Source of the DNA: Streptomyces sp. NBC_01264
GTDB lineage: Bacteria > Actinomycetota > Actinomycetes > Streptomycetales > Streptomycetaceae
Assembly: GCF_026340675.1 (NCBI RefSeq)
Contig: NZ_JAPEOX010000001.1
Span: forward strand, 4,092,001-4,156,000
Length of the DNA stretch: 64,000 nt
Reading direction: 5' to 3'
The notes under the pieces: model-generated
What the model was told of the DNA's origin: nothing
The model's input: the letters and a program-made list of their open reading frames with translations, nothing else
Database searches by the model: none
Position numbers and translations under genes: made by a program
In this document: piece by piece, positions 51,134-58,271 of the stretch
Layout of the letters: every line of letters begins with the position of its first letter
How positions within the stretch are numbered: the stretch's first letter is position 1

Positions 51134-53263
51134 TCAGAGGAGACCGTCCCACATCTGCTCCAGCAGCACCGACCACCAGTTCTCCGGCGACGCGAGCGCC
51201 GCGCTGTCCAGCCCCGCCAGATTCGCCTGGAAATCGACGGTCCAGCGGCCCGCCTGCTCCGGCGTCAGATGCTGGCGCAGCCGCCACATGTGACCCAGCA
51301 TCGCCAGGGACCGTACGAACTGCGGCAGCGAGGAGTTGACGAACTGCGGGGGCACCGGAGCGCCCCCCGGACCGGCCTCCACCGGGACCGCCACTATGTG
51401 CGCCGTCCCGTACTGCACGCACAGCGCCTTGCCGAAGTCGCTGCCCACCACCAGGTACGAGCCCGCGTCCGAGGCCGGCTGCACCTGCCGCTGCGCCGCC
51501 ATTTCGGCCAGTGTCGGCAGCGGGGCACCCGGTACGGCCTGGGCCCAGAAGAACGGCCCGAAGTCGACGGGCAGACCCGACCACATCAGCGTCTGCGCCA
51601 CGATCTCCGGCACGCCCTGCCGGGACACCGCGCGCTGCTCGAAGCGGAACACCCCCTGCGGCCCGAACGCCCCCGCCAGTTCCTGCGCGATCGCGTCCAG
51701 CGGGATCGCCGGCTGCAGGGGCACCTGCGGCAGCGGTGCGCGCAGCGGCGCGGGGCGCGCCGGGCCGTCCGCCACCTGGTGCAGTTCGCCCTGGTGGGTC
51801 AGCAGGTGCCGGATGCCCTGCTGCCGGCCCGCGTGGTCCGTCCCGTACGGGGCCACGTTCGTGATCCGGACCTGCGGCCAGGTCTCCCGGATCATGCGCG
51901 CGCAGTAGCCGCCGGGCAGCTCGCACGAGGCCAGCTCCGTGTGCAGCTCCAGCACCTGCTGCGGAGGCACGTTCATCGCCCGCAGCTCGTACAGGATCTG
52001 CCACTCCGGGTGCGGGGTGCCGGGCGCGGAACGGCGGATGAGCTGCTGCTCGGAGCCGTCGGGCGCGCGGTAGCGCAGCACGGCCTGGTAGCCGGGTCCG
52101 ACCGTGGGCACCCCGGGAGCGGAGGCCTGCGGCGCGGGTGTCTGCGGCCCGCGTACGGGTGCCTGCGGCGCGGGACCGGGTGGCGCGGGCGGCTGCCCGG
52201 TCACGGCCGGACCCGCCAGCATCGTCGCGGCATGGTCTAGCCCGCCACCGGGGGCTCCGGGCGCGCCCGGAGCTCCGGGCGGACCGGGCGGCGCGGGCTG
52301 CTGCGGGCCGCCGGGGCCCGCCAGCATCGTGGCGGCGTACGAGGGCGACTCCGCACCCCCGCCCGGCGCACCGGGCGGACCCGGCGGAGTCACGGGCGAG
52401 CCGGTCCCGGACCGGTTGACCCGGGCCTTGCTCGTGGGCGCGTCGGCGATGTCCCCACCCGCACCCGCACCCGCACCGGGACCCGAACCCGAACCGGACC
52501 GCGGCCCGGGACCGGCCGCCGGATCCAGCGCCGGCACGACGGCGGTCTTCGGCAGTTCACTGCCCCTGGGCATCAGGGTCGTGCGCGCCTCGGGGCCCGG
52601 CCCCGAGGACGCCGGGGAGTCGTCCTGGTCCGACCCGGACAGCGGCGGCGCGAACACCGTCGCCGGCAGCGGTACGGACACGGAGTCCGCGCCGGGGTTC
52701 ACGTCGGTCCCGGCCCAGGGCGTGGCCCCGGTCGGGATCTCGGCGGGCACGCCGTCGTTGGCGGTCGGCTCGTAGGGGACCTCTCCCCCGCGCCGCAAGG
52801 GCACGGGCTCCGGCACGGGCTCCGCGGAGGAGGCCACCGAAGCGGCCGGGGCCGCCGGAGTCACCGACGCAGCCGGAGCCGGAGCCGCCGGGATCCCCGC
52901 CCGGTCCGCCGCCTCCTGGAGCCACTCCGGCGGACTGAGCATGAACGAGGTCTGCTCCGAGTCGATGCGCGGCACCGGCACCGAAGCCTCGGCCTGCGCG
53001 GCCGACGCCCCGTACTCCTCCTCGTAGCGGCGGATCACCTCGCCCACCGGCAGGCCGGGCCAGAGCGTCACCTCCCCGCTGTCCCGCGCGATGACCAGCC
53101 GCTGCCGGCCGCCCCCCGACACCGGGCCCGCGGGACGGTCCTCCGCCCACACCACGAAACCGAGTCCGAACTCCCGTACGCGCACCTCGCGGTGCTGGTA
53201 CGCGGGCACGTCCCCGTTGATCCATTCCTCGGCGCGTTCCTGCGCCTGCGCAAACGTCACCAT
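51134..53263 (-). CDS. Fusion: Imm35/YrhB-like domain, Pro/Gly/Ala linker, deaminase-like domain, SUKH-4 domain
   Basis: 709 residues from ATG 53263. Residues 1-85 look like YrhB/Imm35 immunity domains (TFAQAQERAEEWINGDVP, FGLGFVVWAEDRPAGP). Residues 100-385 are a Pro/Gly/Ala-rich linker with two AATMLAGP copies. Residues about 388-500 hold a deaminase-like zinc site: HPE at 418-420 and Cys447/Cys454 (CELPGGYC). Residues about 510-709 resemble the SUKH-4 immunity fold (SYLVVGSDFGKALCVQYGT). No signal peptide. The gene starts 7 bases after the stop of the WHH-SUKH gene, so the two form an operon. Catalytic activity is unproven. Confidence 0.72.
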   Translation of the reverse strand: MVTFAQAQERAEEWINGDVPAYQHREVRVREFGLGFVVWAEDRPAGPVSGGGRQRLVIARDSGEVTLWPGLPVGEVIRRYEEEYGASAAQAEASVPVPRIDSEQTSFMLSPPEWLQEAADRAGIPAAPAPAASVTPAAPAASVASSAEPVPEPVPLRRGGEVPYEPTANDGVPAEIPTGATPWAGTDVNPGADSVSVPLPATVFAPPLSGSDQDDSPASSGPGPEARTTLMPRGSELPKTAVVPALDPAAGPGPRSGSGSGPGAGAGAGGDIADAPTSKARVNRSGTGSPVTPPGPPGAPGGGAESPSYAATMLAGPGGPQQPAPPGPPGAPGAPGAPGGGLDHAATMLAGPAVTGQPPAPPGPAPQAPVRGPQTPAPQASAPGVPTVGPGYQAVLRYRAPDGSEQQLIRRSAPGTPHPEWQILYELRAMNVPPQQVLELHTELASCELPGGYCARMIRETWPQVRITNVAPYGTDHAGRQQGIRHLLTHQGELHQVADGPARPAPLRAPLPQVPLQPAIPLDAIAQELAGAFGPQGVFRFEQRAVSRQGVPEIVAQTLMWSGLPVDFGPFFWAQAVPGAPLPTLAEMAAQRQVQPASDAGSYLVVGSDFGKALCVQYGTAHIVAVPVEAGPGGAPVPPQFVNSSLPQFVRSLAMLGHMWRLRQHLTPEQAGRWTVDFQANLAGLDSAALASPENWWSVLLEQMWDGLL

Positions 53264-53270
53264 CGCGCCG

Positions 53271-54320
53271 TCACCCCTCCACCGGTGCCGCTGCCGGACC
53301 GGCACCCGGAACCGAACGCTCTGCCGAACCCACGCCCGCGCCCGTACCCGTCACGGGAACCGAGCGCGCGAATCCGCCGTCCACCATCAGACCGGCCACC
53401 GTTTCCAGTTCCGGCGGATTGCCCGCCAGCCGTTCCAGGAAGGCGTCGAAATCCGTACCGCACGGCAGCAGCAGCCGCTCCACGCGTTCCTGCACCGACC
53501 AGCCGTCCTGGTCGCGCGCATCGTCGTACGGGGAGAACCAGACCGAGCCGATCCCCTCCCCGCGCACCTTCACCGCGAGCAGCCCGCCCTGCACGAAGGC
53601 CACGCACAGGTAGTCCTTCGTCAGGTGGTCCCGCAGGCACTTGTTGACGTAGACGAGGTCGTTGACCGCCGCCTCCTCGCGCACCGTGAAGAACGGCTGG
53701 TCCACCAGCAGTCCCAGCTCCACGTCGAGCCCCGTGCCCACCGGCGCGCAGCCGCCCGCCGCCTTCAGGAAGGAGCGGTAGGCCTCCGGGAGCCGGTAGC
53801 CGAGGTCCTCCTCGACGCCCTGGACCTGCTGCTCGGTCACCGAGACCACCGACTTGGGCAGCCCCAGGTGCGCCGGGCGCACCTCCTGCAACGCCCGCGT
53901 CCCGCGCTTGCCGTGGTCGACCGCGGCCGTCGCCAGACCGGCGTGGTGCCTCAGCAGCGACTTCACCTCGACCGGGACCAGTTCCATGCGGCGCGTACCG
54001 GACACGTGGTGCCAGGTCCAGCCGTGCGGGGTCGACACGGGGCCGACCGTGTCCCACAGTTCGTGGCCGGTCGCCCGCATGGCCGCGTTCGCGGACACGC
54101 AGTCCGTCAGGCGCAGCTCGTCCACGCCGAAGCCCTCCGGGGGCTCGGCGATCTCGACGGCCGCGCGCGCGTACAGCGCGAAGTCGGGATGCCCGTTCGC
54201 TCCGATGCGGACTCCGTGGGGATGGCGCGCGGCCCGGACGGGGTCCGGGAAATGCACGACCTGCCCCGAATAAGCGGCGTTGGGTGGCGCGGCCTCATGC
54301 CCGAGCCGACCTGTCGTCAT
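53271..54320 (-). CDS. Fusion: WHH-type HNH nuclease domain plus SUKH-1 (SMI1/KNR4) domain
   Basis: 349 residues from ATG 54320 (GGGGG 8 bases upstream). Residues about 20-130 match the WHH branch of the HNH/ENDO VII nucleases: GHPDFALYARAAVEI, then HGWTWHH with Trp103, His104, His105, and MELVPVEVKSLLRHHAG. Residues about 160-320 are a SUKH-1 domain (QGVEEDLGYRLPEAYRSFL), the SMI1/KNR4 fold that neutralises nuclease toxins. Fusion of a toxin-type nuclease and its immunity fold in one chain is unusual. No secretion signal or toxin-export domain is present, so it would act inside the cell. First gene of the minus-strand pair. Confidence 0.75.
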   Translation of the reverse strand: MTTGRLGHEAAPPNAAYSGQVVHFPDPVRAARHPHGVRIGANGHPDFALYARAAVEIAEPPEGFGVDELRLTDCVSANAAMRATGHELWDTVGPVSTPHGWTWHHVSGTRRMELVPVEVKSLLRHHAGLATAAVDHGKRGTRALQEVRPAHLGLPKSVVSVTEQQVQGVEEDLGYRLPEAYRSFLKAAGGCAPVGTGLDVELGLLVDQPFFTVREEAAVNDLVYVNKCLRDHLTKDYLCVAFVQGGLLAVKVRGEGIGSVWFSPYDDARDQDGWSVQERVERLLLPCGTDFDAFLERLAGNPPELETVAGLMVDGGFARSVPVTGTGAGVGSAERSVPGAGPAAAPVEG

Positions 54321-54465
54321 GGCGGTAGCCCCCTGCTGGATCTGGCTGGTTCACCACAGCCTATGTGCTCCGGCAAGGACGTCACCCGCACGTGCGCGGG
54401 GACCCCTCGGGAGGGCCGGGAAGTTCCGAATTGATACGAATATTCGACCCCGCTTCCACATGCCA

Positions 54466-54489
54466 GGGGACATTTGACAGGCTGTCCCC
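54466..54489. promoter_or_regulatory. Nested palindrome in the divergent promoter of the SUKH/deaminase locus
   Basis: GGGGACA (54466-54472) and TGTCCCC (54483-54489) enclose TTTGACAGGC, which itself contains the start of GACAG-G-CTGTC. A TTGACA -35-like hexamer (54474-54479) is inside. Also CGAATATTCG at 54437-54446. It lies between genes transcribed in opposite directions (starts 54320 and 54550), so one repressor could control both arms. Confidence 0.55.
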
Positions 54490-54549
54490 ACGGCACGGGG
54501 GCGTGCGCACAGCGGTAGGCACCGCGGCCACGGGAGGGAAAGCGCAACC

Positions 54550-55167
54550 ATGCAGAACACGGCACCACGTACAGAAGCGGCCGACGCCCACTCAGGGGGC
54601 GCGGGAGCCAGGGGATCCGCGGACCCCGCGGACCCGGCGGCCGTCCCGGCGCAGCCCGGTGCGGCCGGGACGGCCGACCAGGGCCCCGGCGATCCCCGCC
54701 TGCGCTGGGGTGGCGGCGTGGACGGCCGGCCCGCCGTGCCCACGCTCCGCTTCCGCCGCGACGGGATCCTGCCCACCGTGGCCGCCGCCCTCTCCGTACG
54801 CGGCGAAACCCTCACCGGCACCGCCGGCAAGGCCGACCTGCCCCCCGTACTGCACGCCCTCGTACAGGACTTCCTCGACACCCTCACGAGCGGCCAGCGC
54901 GAACGTTTCACCGGCCGGTGTCCGGAGGCGATCCTGCTCTCCCGGCACCTCGCCGGCGTCGAGGGCGCCCGCAGCAAGCGCGCCTCGCGCAAGCCCCTCA
55001 CTCCGAGCGAGGCCCGCCGCTCCCTCAAGCACTCCAAGATCACCGCCCGCCGCATCCGCGAGGACGGCGACCCGCTCCACGGCAGCTACGCACCTCCCTG
55101 CCGCTCCTGCGAGGCCCTCCTCGCCCACTTCGGCGTACGCCCCGTCGACCTCTCCCACCCCGAGTAG
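54550..55167 (+). CDS. YwqJ-like putative deaminase
   Basis: 205 residues. After a ~50-residue low-complexity N-terminus, residues about 55-205 resemble YwqJ-type deaminases: the zinc-site triad is Cys124-Pro-Glu126 (GRCPEAILLSRHL) and PPCRSC (Cys184, Cys187), the classical CPE...PCxxC arrangement of the cytidine-deaminase fold. In characterised toxins of this fold the substrate is nucleic acid or nucleotides. No signal peptide or export leader is present. A SUKH-3 gene starts 5 bases downstream, likely its immunity partner. The catalytic residues are intact. Confidence 0.78.
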   Translation: MQNTAPRTEAADAHSGGAGARGSADPADPAAVPAQPGAAGTADQGPGDPRLRWGGGVDGRPAVPTLRFRRDGILPTVAAALSVRGETLTGTAGKADLPPVLHALVQDFLDTLTSGQRERFTGRCPEAILLSRHLAGVEGARSKRASRKPLTPSEARRSLKHSKITARRIREDGDPLHGSYAPPCRSCEALLAHFGVRPVDLSHPE

Positions 55168-55172
55168 CCGCC

Positions 55173-55682
55173 ATGACCACGACTTCCGCCTCGTACGCCC
55201 GCTCCTCGGCCACCCGCTTCCCCGTCGCCGTGGACTCCGCCCTGCGCACCGCGGGCTGGGAGCCGGGCCGCTGGGACATCAAGCAGGCCGAGTACTGGGC
55301 CGACGCCCTGCGCGACCACACCACCCCGGCCGGGCACCGGCACACCGTCTTCCCGGCCGCGGTCGAGGCGTGGGCGGAGTTCGGGAACCTCACCGTCACC
55401 GCCCCGGGCCCGGGCCGCCAGATCGCACCCACCGCGATACGCCTGGACCCCCTGACGGGCCTGCACCTCGCCCGCACCTTCGCGGACCTCGGCCGCGCCC
55501 TGTCCACCCAGCTCTGCCCGCTGGGCGTCGAGGCCGACGGGACGTCCCACCTCGCCCTGGACCGCGAGGGCCGCGTCTACTGCGTGGACCACACCGGCGA
55601 CTGGTACCTCGGCGCGACCCTCGACGAGGCCCTCACCCTCCTCCTCACCGGCCTCCAGCCGACCCGCCTGACGACGGGCTAA
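55173..55682 (+). CDS. SUKH-3-domain immunity-like protein
   Basis: 169 residues from ATG 55173, only 5 bases after the deaminase stop. The sequence follows the SUKH-3 pattern: RFPVAVDSALRTAGWEPGRWD, FPAAVEAWAEFGNLTVT, CPLGVEADGTSHLALD and GRVYCVDHTGDWYLG. SUKH proteins neutralise nucleic-acid-degrading or deaminating toxins. Translational closeness supports the pairing with the YwqJ-like gene. The 3' end overlaps the convergent 55679 gene by four bases. Confidence 0.78.
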   Translation: MTTTSASYARSSATRFPVAVDSALRTAGWEPGRWDIKQAEYWADALRDHTTPAGHRHTVFPAAVEAWAEFGNLTVTAPGPGRQIAPTAIRLDPLTGLHLARTFADLGRALSTQLCPLGVEADGTSHLALDREGRVYCVDHTGDWYLGATLDEALTLLLTGLQPTRLTTG

Positions 55683-56224
55683 CCCAGCTCCGGAAGCCGC
55701 TCCCCTTCCCCCGGGTAGCGGCCCTCCTCCAGCCGGAAGAGGTACGCCCGCAGATCGGCGGCGAGCCCGCCCTGCAGGTACTCGCGGAACTCCAGGGCCC
55801 CCGCCGCGGCGTCCCGGTCGGCGGGGTGGACGCTGTTCATGTACTCCGCCAGCGTGAGCGACAGGTGCTCCTCGACCCGGCCCCGCCCGGCCCACCAGCG
55901 GCGCACCGTCTCCGGGGTCCACCAGCGGTCCCCGTCGTACGCGTACTCCTGAAAGGGCTCCTCGTCCGCCGCGTTCACCACGTCGCGCACCTCTTCCGGG
56001 CTCCGCGGCTGCCGGAACACGTACTCGAGGGTGCCTTCGGTGCTCGCCGCGTACATCACGTTGCCGGGTGCGTTCAGCCGCCCGGTCCAGCACGTGTCCG
56101 TCTCGCCCGTGTAGAAGGGCCCCGGCACGTTCAGCCAGAGCCGCTTCTCCCACCGCCCCTGGAACAGCTTGCGGTCCTCGTCCGTCAGCTCCGCCACCGG
56201 ATCCCAGCCCACCGTCATCCCCAT
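55679..56224 (-). CDS. Uncharacterised protein, paralogue of the downstream-strand neighbour
   Basis: 181 residues from ATG 56224 (a second in-frame ATG at 56218 fits the GGGGGG ribosome stretch at least as well). Sequence: WDPVAELTDEDRKLFQGRW, RLWLNVPGPFYTGETDTCW, then LEYVFRQPRSPEEVR, a Trp-rich middle (GDRWWTPETVRRWWAGRG) and LRAYLFRLEEGRYPGEGERL. Proteins of this shape are sometimes labelled ferredoxin in Streptomyces, but no iron-sulfur cysteine pattern is present. Two-thirds of it is shared with 56251-56655. Function unknown; its position beside SUKH genes makes an immunity role possible. Confidence 0.7.
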   Translation of the reverse strand: MGMTVGWDPVAELTDEDRKLFQGRWEKRLWLNVPGPFYTGETDTCWTGRLNAPGNVMYAASTEGTLEYVFRQPRSPEEVRDVVNAADEEPFQEYAYDGDRWWTPETVRRWWAGRGRVEEHLSLTLAEYMNSVHPADRDAAAGALEFREYLQGGLAADLRAYLFRLEEGRYPGEGERLPELG

Positions 56225-56250
56225 GTCCCCCCTGCCCTGTCCGCCGCGCC

Positions 56251-56655
56251 TCACAGCTGCGGCAGCCGCTCCCCGGCCTCCGGATACCGGCCTTCCTCCA
56301 GCCGGAAAAGATACGCCCGCAGATCGACGGCGAGGCCGCCTTCCAGATACGCCCGGAACTCCCGCACTCCGGCGGCGACCTCCTCGTCGGCGACGCAGCC
56401 GCCCGGCCCGAAGTCCGCCAGCGACTCCTCCAGCGGATCGCGCGGCTGCCGGAACACGTACTCCGTGCAGTACGCGCTGTCCGCCGCGTACAGCACATGG
56501 TCCGGAGCTTCCAGCCGCCCGGTCCAGCAGTTGTCCGTCATCCCCGTCCAGAACGGCCCCGGCACGTTCAGCCACAGCCGCTCCGGGCGCTTCGCGTGCC
56601 TCTCGAAACTCCTCCGCTCCTCGTCCGTCAGCTCCGCCACCGGATCCCAGGCCAT
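56251..56655 (-). CDS. Uncharacterised protein, shorter paralogue of 55679-56224
   Basis: 134 residues, transcribed toward 55679-56224 (27 bases apart), with the same architecture minus the Trp-rich middle: WDPVAELTDEERRSFERHA, RLWLNVPGPFWTGMTDNCW, EYVFRQPRDPLEESLADF, and the shared C-terminus LRAYLFRLEEGRYPEAGERL. Tandem duplication followed by a deletion or insertion of about 45 codons is the simplest history. No signal or membrane segment. Confidence 0.7.
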   Translation of the reverse strand: MAWDPVAELTDEERRSFERHAKRPERLWLNVPGPFWTGMTDNCWTGRLEAPDHVLYAADSAYCTEYVFRQPRDPLEESLADFGPGGCVADEEVAAGVREFRAYLEGGLAVDLRAYLFRLEEGRYPEAGERLPQL

Positions 56656-56676
56656 CCCCCGCGCCCCCGTCCCCCG

Positions 56677-57936
56677 CTAAGGCCGTCCGCTCGGCAGGAC
56701 CGCCGAGACCTTGAAGCCGCCCTCGTCCGTCGGCCCGGACACGAACACCCCGCCCAGTCCGAGCACCCGTTCGCGCATCCCGACCAGGCCGTTCCCGCCG
56801 CTCGGCAGGCCCGGTTCGGCCGCCTTGCCGTCGCAGGGGCCGTTCTCCACCTGCATGGCCACCTCGCCCTCCCGGTGCGCCAGCCGTACGACGACCCTGG
56901 CTCCCGCGGCGTGCTTGTGGCAGTTGGTCAGCGCCTCCTGCACCACCCGGTAGGCGGTTTGCTCCACCTCCGCCACGTACACGGAGTACTCGCCGCGCAC
57001 GTCCAGCTCCACCGCCATCCCGGCCGCCCGCGACTGTCCGACCAGCACCTCCAGCTCCCCCAGCGTCGGCCCGTCGTCGAAGCTCCCGATCAGTGCCACC
57101 GGCGCGGCCAGGGCCCGCCTCGGCGCCTCCGCCCGCAGCACGCCGAGCATCTCGCGCAGCTCCGTCAGCGCCTGCCGTCCCATGTCCCCGACCAGCGCCG
57201 CGTTCTTCGCCGCCTTCACCGGGTCCTTGGCGGCGATCGCCTGGAGCGCCGCCGCGTGCACCACCATGAGCGACACCCGGTGCGCCACGACGTCGTGCAT
57301 CTCCCGCGCGATCCGGGTCCGCTCCTCCGTACGGGCCCACTCGGCCCGTTCCTCCGCCCGGTCCGCGAGCAGCGACAGCTCCCGCTCCAGCGAGTCCGCC
57401 CGCTCCTGCAGGCTCTCCATCAGCCGCCTGCGGGCCGCCGTGTACAGCCCGAACAGCACCGGCGGCACGGTCAGCGCCACCGCCACGAACACGGACAAGG
57501 TGATGGCGAAGGTGCGGGTGACGTCGGGGTCGTTCCAGATCCGCATGTACATCGCCACGAAGGTCGCGGCCAGCGACATCGACGTCAGGGTCACGGTGAT
57601 CCGCCGGGGCACCTCCGAGGCGGCCAGCGTGTACAGCCCGACCACCCCGAGCAGGAACCCCATCGCCGCCGGCGACACCGCGATGCCGACCAGCACCACG
57701 AGGATCGGCCAGCGCCGCCGCAGGACCAGCACGGGCCCGATCAGCAGTCCGAACAGCACCCCGGCGAAGACCGGGATCCCCGCCTCGTGGGCGAACGGAA
57801 CGCCCAGCACCGCGCACTCGACGGCGGACACCGCCCCGAGCCCCACGTCCAGCTGGGCCGACCTGCGCCGATCCCACCAAAGAGGCCCGTCCCGCCCGGC
57901 CCCCGCCTCTCCCTGCTCTTCCCCCGTACTGGTCAT
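56677..57936 (-). CDS. NarL-type sensor histidine kinase (orphan)
   Basis: 419 residues from ATG 57936. Five to six membrane helices occupy about 30-175. The HisKA_3 dimerisation box is REMHDVVAHRVSLMVVHA with the phosphoacceptor His, followed by the HATPase domain (N-box EALTNCHKHA, G-box GGNGLVGMRERV). The HATPase and HisKA_3 pair places it in the LuxR/NarL-regulator kinase group. No response regulator gene is adjacent in either direction, so the partner is elsewhere or the gene is an orphan. Sensory input is unknown. It is upstream of the unknown paralogue pair on the same strand. Confidence 0.88.
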   Translation of the reverse strand: MTSTGEEQGEAGAGRDGPLWWDRRRSAQLDVGLGAVSAVECAVLGVPFAHEAGIPVFAGVLFGLLIGPVLVLRRRWPILVVLVGIAVSPAAMGFLLGVVGLYTLAASEVPRRITVTLTSMSLAATFVAMYMRIWNDPDVTRTFAITLSVFVAVALTVPPVLFGLYTAARRRLMESLQERADSLERELSLLADRAEERAEWARTEERTRIAREMHDVVAHRVSLMVVHAAALQAIAAKDPVKAAKNAALVGDMGRQALTELREMLGVLRAEAPRRALAAPVALIGSFDDGPTLGELEVLVGQSRAAGMAVELDVRGEYSVYVAEVEQTAYRVVQEALTNCHKHAAGARVVVRLAHREGEVAMQVENGPCDGKAAEPGLPSGGNGLVGMRERVLGLGGVFVSGPTDEGGFKVSAVLPSGRP

Positions 57937-58090
57937 GCCGTTCAGCCTACGCAGCGGCCCCGGTCCGGAGGCGACCGGAAATCCCGCTGAGGGGCACGGA
58001 TTTGTACCGTCGCATTCAGGGCGCCTGGTGCGGCATAGTAGGTCCCGTCGACTCGACCACCAGGGCGTAATGTCTGGTTTAGCCGACCAA

Positions 58091-58162
58091 TCCCCTGTGG
58101 TGTAATTGGCAGCACTGAGGCTTTTGGTGCCTTATGTTCGGGTTCGAGTCCTGACAGGGGAG
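58091..58162 (+). tRNA. tRNA-Gln (anticodon TTG)
   Basis: The 72-base gene folds with acceptor stem TCCCCTG/CAGGGGA, an anticodon stem GAGGC/GCCTT enclosing TTTTGGT (anticodon TTG at 58124-58126), and T-arm GGGTTCGAGTCC. Discriminator G at 58162. It decodes CAA. The codon is rare in high-GC genomes, but the tRNA is still present. Confidence 0.92.
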
Positions 58163-58206
58163 CTCCACGGTCCGGGTCCTGACGTTCGCAGTCGGGACCC
58201 ACCCTC

Positions 58207-58235
58207 GTTTAGGGCCCTAAACCCACCGGTATCCT
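58207..58235 (+). promoter_or_regulatory. glmU promoter with overlapping 16-bp palindrome
   Basis: GTTTAGGGCCCTAAAC (58207-58222) is a perfect palindrome. A -10-like TATCCT lies at 58230-58235, so the palindrome covers the -35 position. This is the expected place for a repressor site. The GTG of glmU is at 58272. Confidence 0.5.
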
Positions 58236-58271
58236 TCACGGGTCCACCACCCGAAGCCGAAGGGCACACCC

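Noticed and set aside
58091..58162. tRNA-Gln as an integration site for a mobile island
   Set aside because: There is no integrase or repeated tRNA 3' end on either side, only core genes.
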